Source: Corinectria fuckeliana
Lineage: Eukaryota > Ascomycota > Sordariomycetes > Hypocreales > Nectriaceae
DNA: 64,000 bases
Reading direction: 5' to 3'
Assembly (NCBI GenBank): GCA_019137255.1
Contig: WPDH01000216.1
Coordinates: 1-64,000 of the forward strand
Notes under the pieces: generated by a model
The model's input: only the letters and a program-made list of their open reading frames with translations
Databases searched by the model: none
What the model was told of the DNA's origin: nothing
In this document: positions 1 to 11,950 of the stretch, in pieces
Position numbering within the stretch: position 1 is the stretch's first letter
Layout: every line of letters starts with the position of its first letter
Program-made: the position numbers and the translations under genes

Positions 1-49
1 ATTGTGTGATGATGATGAGTCCTGTAATATCAACGGAAGTGGTCCAGGT
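1..49. repeat. Direct repeat copy 1 (49 bp)
   Basis: The first 49 bases recur without a mismatch at 171-219. After each copy the sequence diverges, although short blocks (a CCCTC...CTCGT stretch and ATACGGTC) recur in similar order, which suggests a decayed longer tandem unit. The copy starts at the window edge, so the repeat may extend further left. Confidence 0.85.
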
Positions 50-170
50 GCATTTCCCTCTTTATGTTCTCGTGTACCAAAGTATACGACATAATACGGT
101 CTGGAACCCTCGAGGTCGTGGACACGGTCCCCGTTGCCATAAGTTCGTCCGCCTCACCACCCTCTGTCTA

Positions 171-219
171 ATTGTGTGATGATGATGAGTCCTGTAATAT
201 CAACGGAAGTGGTCCAGGT
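171..219. repeat. Direct repeat copy 2 (49 bp)
   Basis: Identical to positions 1-49, offset by 170 bp. No coding function is visible in or between the copies. Confidence 0.85.
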
Positions 220-1926
220 TACACAGTTCAAAGTCACCCTTGGCCTTTGATTCCCTCGTGGTCTCGTACCGGTCCCAGTGCGGAGTACATGATACGGTCG
301 ACGGCCCCGGGATGTTGACAGGGAGCGACAACCGCCGATACATATCGTTTTTGGCTAGTTCCTTTGAGATCTGTTTCGTTGTCGCCCGGCGGGGCCACCA
401 GGTGAGTTGGCAAGGAAGTCGGTGCCGTTATCACGACCCCCGCGCATGGATACAAGGCAGGGGGGTGCTCTAAGACCGCCTTCTCTCACACCCATAGGTA
501 CCTTGAGGAGAGGGAGTAGCGGTGAGAGAAACACTAAGCCCCAACGAGAGCTCCTCGGAGCGTAAAGAGGGAGAAGAAGAAAAACCACTTTCCGAGCGAC
601 TACTAGCCATTTTGTGTTTCCTTGGGCTAAATTTGGGAGGAAGGCGAGAGCAAGTCCCGAAGTTGTCAGTCAAGACACCCATAAACCAAAGTGAGGTTGG
701 AACAGCGGGATGTGCATGCAAGCACAGGTCAGATCTAGGACAAGCGCACCAGGCCCGGATGGAGGACAGAGCACAGGAGCGCACTAAGCGCTGCCAGATC
801 GCATCTGGGGGTCGAGGAGGCAGCGGCAGTCTGTGGACAGAGCCGTCTTCGGGGGGACCGGGGTGTGGAGCGGGCTGCTGGAGGCCACTGGGCGAAATGT
901 CCCGAAAGCTCGCGCTGTCGCTGACGAAATATGGACCTGCGGCGAAGGGCTGCCCGCCGTCCTCGACTTCGGCTTCGCGAGACGCCACGCCGTGTGGGCA
1001 GTAGGAAACAGGGGGCGGCTACCCGCCGTCTGGAGCCAGTGCAACGCCATTCCCTGTTGGGCAACGGCTTGGACCACCAGCGTCCCATGTGAAGCGGACC
1101 GTTATCCACACATGCAACGCACATGCAGCTCGAGCCAGCGGATGGGTGTCGAACAAGTGAGCTTCTTTGCTTGCCCGTTGTGTGTTGGCAAAGAGCTATG
1201 GGTTCGGTCCTTGACGGCCCCCAACTGTCAAAGCGAGGCGAGCCCAAGTAATCACCTGACGCGGGCTTCGACTTTGGAACGCCAACGGGGGCCTTGTCTG
1301 GCTTGTGATGTTGACTCCAATTGACCGCTTGATGTTGGTTGTCTGATCACGAAGTAGGTAGCAGGTTGACAATGCACAGAAAACGATGAAGACTTTAACA
1401 CCCCAATAAGCTCGGCAGGCTCATCGATCTGATGACCGAGGAGCCAATTGGGAAACGAGCATCTGGCGGCCTTGTGTGCTTGTTAGGGTGGGTTGCGCTG
1501 GCGGTCATGGTAGTGGTGGCAGGGTGGAAGTGGTGGTGTGTGCCAGAGACGTGGTGGGCGCTCATTGGGTTGGTCCAAAGTCAGCGGCCAGTCTAGTATC
1601 GATACCAACAAGCCAGACCGGGCCTCAGACGACGCGCTGATAAACTCCAGTCCGGAGGTACGCGGCTTCTCTTTGGTCGCCCTCGTCTTCGATGCGCTGG
1701 TCGATGGCCCTCGTTGCCTTGTCGCTTAGAGCGAGAAACCACCGGCCGGCACATTGCTTCCCTAGCTCTGAAGCTAGATGATATGCCTCGGATGTTGTGC
1801 TGCGGGAAGATGAACAATTCCTGCTGACTGGTGGGCGGATGGGTGTACCGAGACAGGCGAAGCTGCCTTCAACGAGAAAGATTTCGGCCGGTCAGCAAAC
1901 TCGAAAACCGAACATCTTTGCCCAGC

Positions 1927-1956
1927 GCTGGTGCTGGTGCTGGTGCTGGTGCTGAT
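1927..1956. repeat. GCTGGT hexanucleotide microsatellite
   Basis: Four exact GCTGGT units followed by one GCTGAT unit, in non-coding sequence. Confidence 0.8.
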
Positions 1957-4900
1957 TCCGTGCCGAGTGGGACTTTTGCAACCCCGGCTCAACGACATGG
2001 CCATCTCGCATCTGACAGCAAGACGAACGGGTAGACTAACGCCAGCATCCCCCACCAAGAGCGTAAGCTGGCGCCGGCGTGCGAGGGAGTGGAGGCCCTG
2101 CAAGAAGAAAGTGGCAACTGGGCGTGTTAATCCTAGCCTTCCGATCCCCCACGGCAGACCGGACAATGAAATCGACCGGAGGCGACCTGGTGGTTGGCCG
2201 GCTCAGAAAACAAAGGGCTGGCGATGGACGGCTGGGGTCGCTGAAACGCCCCAGCAGGGGTCTCTGTCCACTCTTCCCGATCCATATGCACCTCTTATTG
2301 GCCATGTTCTAGACATGCACTACATAGCCGCTGTGCAGGACATGCAAGTGCTTCAAGCCAACATGATCCCCTCACTACCCCTGTCCTAGGTCAGACGGCT
2401 GCAGGGACTCAAGGGAAGAAGGGTGCTGACGAGCAATCGAAGCTCAGCCCTCCCGGGGGCTTGCAGAAGACATGGACATGGGAACAACGGATGAGGACCG
2501 GGGGGATATGCATCTCTCACGCCACGAGAGGAAAGCGAAGTGACGAGTAAACTTGTGCCCGAATCCCGGCGGGTTAGGTGAATGAGCGTTTCGTATCCGG
2601 GTTGTCGCTTTGATGGCTGAGACAAGTCGAGTTGTCGAGAGAAAATAGAAATTCCATCCGAGGTTGCAGAGTTGCATTGCACGGGAGGCTTCAAGTCAAA
2701 GCCAAGGTTGATGTGGAAGTGAAGACGTTTCCCTGTTGTCACGTGTTACAGTTCACTGGCAAGCGCTTCTTGAAGGCTCACTGTTTTTTTTTTAGTAGAG
2801 CTCCCCCCCCCGGGACTTGGTTGTCTTGTGCTCTGTTGCACTGGCTTTTGAGCAAGGCCATTCGTATCCGTGCCTCAAAGTTGGAGAAAATATCGCAGCA
2901 GGCCAACTCTCTGTATACGGCCAATGCTCTCTTTCATTAACAAACAAGGAAATTTGCTTGGCTAGGTAGCGAGCTGACGTCCTTAATGAAGTGGCGTCGT
3001 TGAGCGAGATAATTTGGTGTTGATAGTCCAACCCAGCAATGAGAGAACCGAGCCGCCTGACCGGTGGTTATTGCTCAGCCAATAGGCTCGTAAATCGGGT
3101 CTGGGGGCAAGCGAAGTCGAAGGGCGGGAACACACGGACAAGCAAACTTACAAGGGTTGAAGCCCCAGAGATGAAAGCCAACAATTGGTTCAATGGCCAT
3201 GGCCCTGCTACCCAGCTCGCTGCGTAAGCCATGCGGAATATATGAGTTCTCTTGGAATTTCCTTTGAGACTGGGCATCTGAACATACGAGACCCTCATTG
3301 AAGACGAAGACAGACGGCAAAGGGCGCGCGGCAACGATATCTCGGGGATCCGGGTGGTTGCTTGTTCGTCCGAGGCGCACGGGCCGAGTCTTCACACTGT
3401 ACAAATGACGAGGCTGGGTGTCACGGTCACGGGCTAGCGGCGGCCAGGTTGAATCTCATGATACGATGGCGGTTCAAGAAAAAGCAATTGTTTCCTCCGG
3501 TCGGTACGAAGTAGATGGAGAACTAGGCGGGCATATCCGGCCACCATGGGATGAAGCGGACAGGCAAACGCAGGCCCGACGAAGCGGGGCAACTGGACAC
3601 CCATCATTCATCATTGACGGCAAGGAAAGACGCTGGGCTGGGCCCGAGTCGGGCCCTTGTCTCGCTCCAAGACAAGACGTCTGTGTCATGATGGACTCTC
3701 TGGGTGAGACAAGACGCCCACTTCGTACATACATCGAGGACAGAAGGAGGCCTGTCGAGGGTTGGGGGGCTCGGGTCGACAATGTGGCTGGCCATGTGTC
3801 TCCAGTTGAAACGTGCTGGGTGACCGACCGCAGCCAGTCGGGGCCAGCCAGCTGTCAAGCCCTTCCGACGCGCAAGACACGGTGGGCGCTCTAGTTGGCT
3901 GGGCTGATGGTCAGACTCTGATCTGCAATTGTGCCACTGCTCCGTCGTTCACGAATCCATCCCATCCTACGCCGCGGAAAGTCAGCCACATCAACCCGCC
4001 TGGCGCTTCGGGGAAGAGAGAAAGAAAGAAAAAACCGCTCTTGATCCACATCCTTGTCTAGGTAGGTAACCAGCTTGTCAACCGCCGGTGGCTAGCATTC
4101 AGCATCGCGATCCCTGGGGTCACCAATTAGTTGATGGTTGAGAAAGCGGAGGGAGAAGGGTGAAGTGACAACAGAGAGAGTCCGGCTTTTCGGTGCGAAC
4201 TTGCGAAGTATCGGTACTTGGGCGGCGCTTGCCTGCCACAATGCGCGTGTTCCTTGCTTCACCCCCCGTCAGCGCAGCGCAGCGCAACGGGACTGGCCAT
4301 TCCTGGACAGACTTGCGAGATTCAGCTGAAGAGGATCAGTTCCCACTTGGACTGGACGACTCTCTGTATTCGTAGTGTGGGGGGGGAATACTAGAGAAGC
4401 TTACTCCGTACAGATCCCGGTACTTCGTACATTCTAAGTACAGTAGGTACTCTTAGTAGAAAAAAAGGCAAGCTCGGAGGCTTCCAGGCGCCGCACGACG
4501 CACAGCACGCAATACTAAGTAGTATCCCAGCCCAGCGTCCAAGCGTCGTCGAACAATCTATCAGGGACTGAGGTGCGGACGGGGGCACGAATTGTTCCTC
4601 TTTTGGAGCTGGCCTGGATGGGTACCTGCGTTAACCAAGAACAATGACCTAATTAATACTGACTAACCGCCCTGCCGACGGGATGTGTGACTCTTTGGCT
4701 GTGGAGTCATCGTAAGAGTTGGTTACTTTTTCTGTTATCGAAGACTCAACACCCCGTCAAATCCCGACTTGATGGCAAGAATGCGTTAATTCGCTGCTGC
4801 TTGTTCGCAGCGGAAAAGCCGCCGCCTGCTTCTCAGTGGAACTTGTCGTCCTTGCTATTTCGATCCTTTCCCCTGGCCTTGTGACTTTGCACTTTGTACT

Positions 4901-7900
4901 TCCAGCTTTTTTTCTTTTTCTTCTTCCTTTCCCGGGGTAGCACTCGGCCGGATGACGAAGGGGTGCCTTTTAGTTGCAGCGGAATCTTGCATTGGGCTCC
5001 ATGCTATGTATGTACATGGCACATGATCCCCACGGCGGAGCGTCTGCACGCTTGGCCAAGGGCCACCTGCACTTTGTGCATACTGTACTGGAATGACACG
5101 GAGCCGCGATGGGAGCCCAGGACCCCCGCCCCCGGTGTTGACAGTTGACGGCGGCGGATCCGAATTCCTTGCCCGGTGTCCTTGCCTGTGATAAGCGAAT
5201 ATGCGACTGAAGCTGGTCGCCCTTCAAAGACATGCACAATGCCAGATCTGAATGTTCCCATGCCGCCTCGTTGAGCATGGCACCGGGGTGGCACTGCCCA
5301 CGATCCCACAGTCCATGCTACCTCGGGCTGGAGCGATGTGACTTTCTTTCGCACCCAGCCGGGACTTTAGCTGTTGGTCTGCTGGGAACGGAGTATTCGT
5401 AGTCGCCGTGCCTTTGAATGCAAGTTTGCAACGTCGCCGAGCTCCCGCCATTGACTAGAGAATCACGGTGTCGCGTTAGCTCCCGCCTTGACGATGTTAG
5501 GCAGGTAATGTTCAACTCGTCACATCCAGCGCACCCTCGGTCGCGGATAAAACCTGGGGGCTGGGCAAGAATGAGCACTCGAGGGAGGATCGGAGGATCC
5601 GGTCGGCCGAGATTGACAGGTTAGGATGGAGTCGTAATCTCGCAGCTCTGGATGGGCTTCGAGCTTGATCAGGAAGTGGCAGGACGTTGGGGATGTTTGT
5701 TGGTTGTGATGCTGGGATACTTGCGGGGACCTTTGACCACCAACCTCTCTTCACATGTTAACTAGGTATCCGTATGTCCACAGATTAATTACGGAGCATG
5801 AAGCACACCTCTTGCTGGTCTTCACTCTTCCGCCTGGGCTGCGACATGCTTCAAGGAAAGGAGTTCATAAAAATGACGACAGCCATGATTCAGGGTCGGA
5901 TTGTAAACCCCATGTTCCGCGTACCGTAGCCCTTGATGCACCAGCGATCCATCTTGCACCACATGAACACCTTGTTAGATGCTCGGATATATCAGATCCT
6001 AGGGGTCTGGGGTTGCAGGAAATTCTGTCGGGCCGAGCACGGAATAGGTAGGTGGGTTAAGGTCGCCGAGGCTTCGGGAGGTGGAGACATGAGTTCATAA
6101 GTATTAGCGCCGTGGTCCGAGGTTTCATTGATGAGTTTTTGGCGTCCGTCTATTGTTCCCCAGAGTTCCATCTTGGTCTATTTGTTTTAGAGTGTCTCGC
6201 GGCATGTCTAAGAAGGCCAATTGCTGAAACGATATTTTAGTCGTGTACTAGCAAATACCGACCTTAGGTAGGCTGTTAAAGCCCTCAACCCCGTGGCTTA
6301 GATGGATGTGCACCATCCGCGCCGTCCCTCCTTTGGTTGTACTGTAGGGCATCCGACACACTTTCATGCACATTGGCGCCGTCTACTTGCCTATGCATTG
6401 CACATGCACACGAGGCTGGCCCTGTCGCCTAGCCCAGTGGCACCTTATGCACCTTGCATACCCGGCCAACGGTGCGTCCGCAGGGCAGGGCAGCGGAGGT
6501 ATGCCATGCCATGCTAGATGGGCGGCATTAGATCTATCTGCCAAAGTTTATAATTATATTTATCTGCGGTATTCTGTACCTGGAGTTCGATCGTACCGGG
6601 GAACGACCAAAGGTTAACGTGTGTCGAATTATTTATCAACAACTATCACTATCCCATGGGCCCTTCCGCGTCTCTCAACACTCGGCAGAGGAGCAAAGTC
6701 GGCCAGTAAAGCCGTACCAGCCGAAGGACGGCCGCCCACTGGAAAGGGGCCTTCTCTCCGAAATCAACTGCGCGCATTGGATTGTCCATTGTCCCCCATC
6801 ATGTCCGGATTTGTTTTGCTCTCATAGATCGGTCAAGCAGACAGGAGATTCCAGCAATCTCATGTATACTTGAAGGCAGGGAAGGCAGGGAAGGCAGGGA
6901 ATGCAGCCAGCCGAAGATGGGGCAGAGACAGGACGAAGCAAAACGGTGAATGCAGTCGCCCCCTTCCAATCTGCAAAGACGCGGAGGGTGCAGATTACAA
7001 GTGACTACACTACAGAGTACGTACGGGATCTGACATGGCTGACGTGGGAGGCTGGCCAAGATGACGGGATGCAAATTCAGGGTGATGATGGAGATAGCCA
7101 GGACAGGGGGAGAGCAAACTTGAGGCGCCCGCGGTTCTTTGTCCAAAGGTACGGATGGGATACTTGTCACATCATGTCTTAGAATCGAATTGGCTGATGG
7201 GGACCGAGTACTGGCAGCTAGACAGAGACAGGCTTGACCTTGATCATATCTCTGCTAAAGCCAGCTGCGGTTGAAGCAACACGCTGAGGCTCTGAAGACA
7301 GACCAGACCAGGCCAAGAACAGAAAAAGGATAGAGAGATGTCGGGTTACAGGGCAGTAGCTCTGGGCACCGACGATCCTCCCCTTACTGCTGGAGGTGCA
7401 TGAAGGGTCGATCGAGTCTCTGTGAGGTCTGTGAGGGGACACAACAATGGCGATGGTACAGAAAACCGCTGGCGGGAAGAAGTGAGACATGGCTCGCCGC
7501 GAGTGGCTCATCGAACCCGCCACAGCCCACCGCCAAAACCCAAGGACCATGGGCATCGGAAATAGCAGCCCTTCCGTGAGCTAGTTTCTGGCGCGTTGGG
7601 CACTGTGTCCACTTAGTCGCGTAGTGCGAGGTTTTGTTCAAGGGCCGGTCCAGCCACGGCGGCGATAGGCGGGGGAGGGGACAGAGAGAGAGGAAGGTAA
7701 TTAGAGGGAGTGCAAGGGAAAGTAAGGAAGAAAAACAAAAAAAGGTTGGGTGGCAAAGACCACACGCGCTCATAGCGACAACAACACCAGCAAGAACGGT
7801 ACCAGCGCGAGCGCCATCAGCGGCGCTCTGATCCCGCATCATCCCAGTCGAGGAAACCCGGTGTCCTCGGGAGGCGAGAAAAGTCGAGAGGACATCCATC

Positions 7901-8804
7901 CCATGGGCCCATGGGCTAAAGGGCCAAGGACACTCCGCACCAGCGGGCGCCGGCTCGCACGATTGCGCCCGAGATCCAACGACCGGGGGTGTTTGATATT
8001 CGCTCAGTCATTGTCATCTGCCTCGAGCAAGAGGAGGCTGGCGGTGACGAGCAAGACAAGGGGGATGTCTGGAGATGGGAGAGCACGCACCCATTGACTT
8101 TATCCTGGCCTGGTTCCGGGAGCAAAGCGCCACGGTCCTCCGTTCTCGGTTCGGTACCAAGTTGTCGGCAAACCAAGCCAGGGCACAGCCCCTCCCGTCC
8201 TTTGAGCCCTCTCCTCTGAGTCTTCTCGCAGCGAATATAGACCTAGGAAAGGCGCTTCCCGCCGGCCAGTTCTGGAAACCCAAGCCCTAAGTAGTCCAGC
8301 CGAACAAGCAAGCCCCCCCAGTCTTTCTTTCTGCAAAGTCTAGGTACAGTACTTCGTAGTTGCACTAATCAGGGAGCATCTCTGCAACGACATGAATGAT
8401 ATCTGCTATCAATGCGAGGGAGAAGCTACATGTAGCTGTCTGCGAATATGTACGGAGACTATACACCACACTGCTGCGCCGTACCCGCAACTCAAAGCAA
8501 TGGTTATCACGGCTTGGATACGCTTGTTGGCCCCTGGAGCTTGTAAACTTGGAGGGAAACCAACGAAACCCAGGTGCAAAACCTTGTCGCCGTCTGGGCT
8601 GGCTCGTGTAGAGCCGCAGTACGTGGTACATAAAAGTCTTCGTGACGGTTCGTGGAGGAGGTGGTCAATGAGCCTAGAGAGGCGTACCAGGTACTTACCC
8701 CCCAGCCTTGACTCCTCCCATAAACTAGCACAGTGCCGTGCCGCAACCTCAAGACGTCCAGCCTACCTCGGAGTGAGGGGAAACAAAGGCGTGAAGGCAC
8801 AACA

Positions 8805-8961
8805 CCAGCACACAACACGATGCCACACGACACAACAGGACAACAACAACAACACACACACATACATGCGCGCACACGACACGACACACAGCATCCATCC
8901 CAACCCACTACGACACACAGTGCAGTGCAGCGCAGCGCAGCGCAGCGAAACGCAACGCAAC
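8805..8961. repeat. Simple-sequence region: ACAAC/CA-rich, then GCAGC/GCAAC pentamers
   Basis: Successive stretches of ACAAC- and CACA-type repeats pass into GCAGC, GCAGC, GCGAA, GCAAC units at 8921-8961. The open frames that cross it are products of the repeat. A related pentamer block occurs at four other sites in the window. Confidence 0.75.
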
Positions 8962-9179
8962 CTCCCGCACCCGCGAGACGCCGAAAAGCAGGGCCCGCCA
9001 TGGGCCAACCAGAAAAAAAAAAGCAAAAAGGGTCGCCAACCGCCAGCCCCAGCCCCAGCTTCCAGCCCAGCCCACCGCACACACAACCTGGAAGCAAGAA
9101 GCAGAAGCAGAGTAATTAGCGCGTGGCATGCACTGGGTGCGCTGTAGTGCTGGCGCGAGTGAGCGGAGTACTATGTAGC

Positions 9180-9299
9180 GGGGGGGGGGGGGGGTCCAGG
9201 AGGGCAGCATTCCTTCTTCCCCTCCCCCCCCCGGTCCGAAAAGGGGCCCCCAATTCAACCCCCCCAGCCCCCCCCGCCCCCTCCCCCCCCCCCCCCCCC
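9180..9299. repeat. Poly-G and poly-C tracts
   Basis: Fifteen G at 9180-9194 and seventeen C at 9283-9299, with further short C runs between them. The two tracts are complementary and could pair. Homopolymers of this length are also a common site of sequencing error, so the exact lengths are uncertain. Confidence 0.8.
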
Positions 9300-10390
9300 T
9301 GTGGCCCAGGTGGTCCAGCGGGTGGTTCAGTGAGTCTCTGGAGCGCCTTGTGAGTGACCTGGCACCCGGACAAGCAGACGGGATCCCCTAACGGGCCCCG
9401 ACAGGCCTGCACCCCAGGGGCCACGCCGCCCTCGCCGGCCGGCCAGCAGCGAGCTCCAGCATCCATCCGACAAGCGCCATCAACCCCCCATGATCGCCTC
9501 TGCACCTCTGGTACGACTCTGTTCTACGCACCCCGCTCAAAGTCATCCCTGTAGACACGCCCCTCGCACCACCCACCAATGCATATCCGAAAGCTCTTTG
9601 GCTCTTCCAGATCCTCTAGACCCTCCCTTTCCCACCGAGAGTGAGCGCCAGCCGGCCCTGGCTCATGCGCTGACAAGAGAGCGACCAGTGCGCGCCCAAC
9701 TGCGGGGCTCTTGCCGGGGACGGGGACGGCAGAGAGAAGCACAACGAGGAAGCTAAAGGTCCTCCTGGCCGTCTTGGTCAGTCCCGGGCGTTTGCTCGAC
9801 TCCATCCCGCGATACGCTAGAACAGAGACAAGAGACAGAGCGAGCGACAAGAAACAAGCGTGGGTACGAAGAACAGCACAGCACTACTGTATCCTTGCCG
9901 GGCTCAACCAAGCGTCTACGTACTATGGTAGCCAGCCCAGCCCAGTCGTCAGCCAGGGAGAGGAAATGCGACAACTCTACTAAAGACGAAAGACAAAGAA
10001 GAATGAAAGCATCATTCGGCATGGACACGAACGCGGAGTCAATTGGGACTGGCGGGAGTGGCCATTCGCCTCTTCTCGCGTCTGTTGATTGCTTTGTCTT
10101 TGTCCCCGGCCGAAGCTAAAAAATCCAAGCCGTCCGAGATCAGAACGAACCCTCGGCCGCGGTCTTTGGACATCAACCTATCTGCTCTGAATCGGAAGTC
10201 TACATAGTAGAAGGGAATAAGAGGCGTCGAGGGCTTGGTACTGTAAAGACAACCACACAGCCAAGGTCTAAGGTGCAAACCAGCCTTGCAAGTCCAAGGA
10301 CGAAGTACCTCGACAAGTCCTTTTCCCCTTCCCTTTCCGACTTCCCCTTGTCACTTCCACGCCCATGCCCATCCCCTTCCCCTGCCTTGG

Positions 10391-10474
10391 GTCGTGGGTC
10401 GTGGGTCGTGGGTCGTGGAGCGTGGAGCGTGGAGCGTGGAGCGTGGAGCGTGGAGCGTGGAGCGTGGAGCGTGG
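10391..10474. repeat. 7-bp minisatellite, two unit variants
   Basis: Twelve head-to-tail heptamers: four GTCGTGG units (10391-10418) then eight AGCGTGG units (10419-10474). It sits about 0.36 kb upstream of the probable leader intron of stuA. Confidence 0.9.
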
Positions 10475-10835
10475 CCGAGCGACGCCCCTTACCGACACTG
10501 TTAAAGGTACGGATACTGCTGAAGCTACTACTCCTACTCCTCTATGCTCCCCCATCCTCCACTCCCACTCCCGACCCTGCCTAGCCTCACCCTACCAGTC
10601 GTTCCCTGCAACTGCGGGACCCGTTGACTTACTACGTACCGTACCCGTACTTACCTGCCTCCTCTCACCACCACCACCACCACTACCCAGTCCACCACCA
10701 CCACCGACCTCCGGACCACCACCGCCCCAAAAACAAAACCTTCCCCAGAAGGCGGTTTCTCGCTTTTCCTCCGTCTTCACGACTCCACGACTCCACCGAC
10801 CTCCTCATTTTTCTTATCCCCGACCTTGAGGAAAG

Positions 10836-11950
10836 GTAAGTAGTGTCGTGCCTGTGCGTCCTCGTCTTCTATCTCTCACTTCCTTGATTGAAGAACCTTC
10901 CCCTCTCTGCTTCTGCGCAACATTCAACGCCCCTTGTCCCCCTCCGCCGCCCCGATCTCCAACGCAGCTAATCCTTCTGCATTGCAGTAGCGGGTGAACC
11001 CCCCCCCCCCCTCCGCCAGAGAAGTCGAGAGAAGCCCCGAAAACATTGGCAACTGCTTGCATGCGAAAGTCCATCCTGAGCTTCCATTCGTAACGACTCA
11101 ACCCCTCCTACTTCTTCTTCTCTTCATATTCTTGCCCTGCCTCTTTCGCCGGCATCGACGCTACCGCCGTCTTCGCTCGCACCCACGCTCGACATTCGGC
11201 GTCCTCTTCCCATTCTCGCCCTCCGCCTCTGCCAGCAATCCTCGTTGCAGTTGGCTGTCGCGCTGGCATTCGTTTTGGCATTGGCCCTTCTACCCAGCGT
11301 CCGTTGGATGTCACGATTTGAGACGATTGATTATTTTATGTCCTGTTACGATTAGCACGCCTCTGAACGAGTCCGTCTTGCAGCCAGTTTCCACGTCGAG
11401 ACGTCTCCCTTCGACGACTAGCAGTGGTTACCCCAGGTCTCACCATATCTCGGGTTGTTTGCCTTCCACCTCCCGCGAGCCTCTCGCCTGCCCAATTGCC
11501 TTAGCCGCCTCGATCGGGTCCTCGATCGGACACGAACCGAAGCGCTCGCCCTTCCAACCCGTTTGGTTGTGCAGCCTGTCCTCGAGGTCGGAAAAGATCC
11601 GTCCTCTCCAGGAACAAGGAAACACCGAAAAGCTGGATTTGCCGTCGATCTCACAAGTGCAGACCCGGGGTCCATCCGACGTACCGTGCTATATCCCACA
11701 CGCCCAGCGCTTGTCGTATATGAGTAGCGAGAGATTGCCATCTCTACCGCTTCCTCCGCCGGGCCAGGCCTACTCATCAGGTACTTCGTCGCCCCGGGTC
11801 AGCTCCATCGGGTCTTTCAACGGTTCCCACTCGGGTTCCCAGTCGTCCTTCACTTCGGCCACGTCGTCCATCGGCCCCAAGACCCCTTCTCCCACTCTGC
11901 CCGTCAACGCCATCACCGGTCCTTCCACCTCCATCACCAGCTACGACGCC
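10836..11950 (+). promoter_or_regulatory. stuA: Probable stuA 5' leader with intron and uORF
   Basis: A good intron signature runs from AAG|GTAAG (donor at 10836) to TTGCAG (ends 10987), with a CTAAT branch-like element before the acceptor. The leader then continues pyrimidine-rich with no strong coding signal. A uORF at 11308-11355 encodes 15 residues and ends in TAG well before the main start. Published work on Aspergillus nidulans stuA describes long leaders with small upstream ORFs that affect translation, so this arrangement fits the family. The transcription start cannot be seen from sequence. Confidence 0.55.

Larger units (their letters stand above)
220..10300. other. Gene-poor region upstream of stuA
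   Basis: About 10 kb in which I find no conserved protein family, no tRNA and no transposase or reverse transcriptase motif on either strand. Open frames here are short, overlap on both strands and read as low-complexity or Arg/Pro/Ser-rich translations of GC-rich DNA. Visible structure is limited to simple repeats (GCTGGT units at 1927-1956, a 9-bp GGCAGGGAA unit three times near 6873-6901, CA/ACGAC-rich sequence 8800-8960) and long G and C tracts. Developmental regulators of filamentous fungi often have large upstream regions, so this may be the stuA control region or encode non-coding RNA. That reading is inference. Confidence 0.6.

Noticed and set aside
8392..9147. Overlapping open frames on both strands (up to 251 aa)
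   Set aside because: They run through CA/ACAAC and pentamer repeats, have no domain, and opposite-strand frames are equally long. They are products of the simple sequence.
10994..11719. Upstream part of the long open frame leading into stuA
   Set aside because: Composition is leader-like, the frame contains no ATG in good context near its start, and a uORF lies in another frame. Only the part from the ATG at 11720 is kept as a possible isoform.
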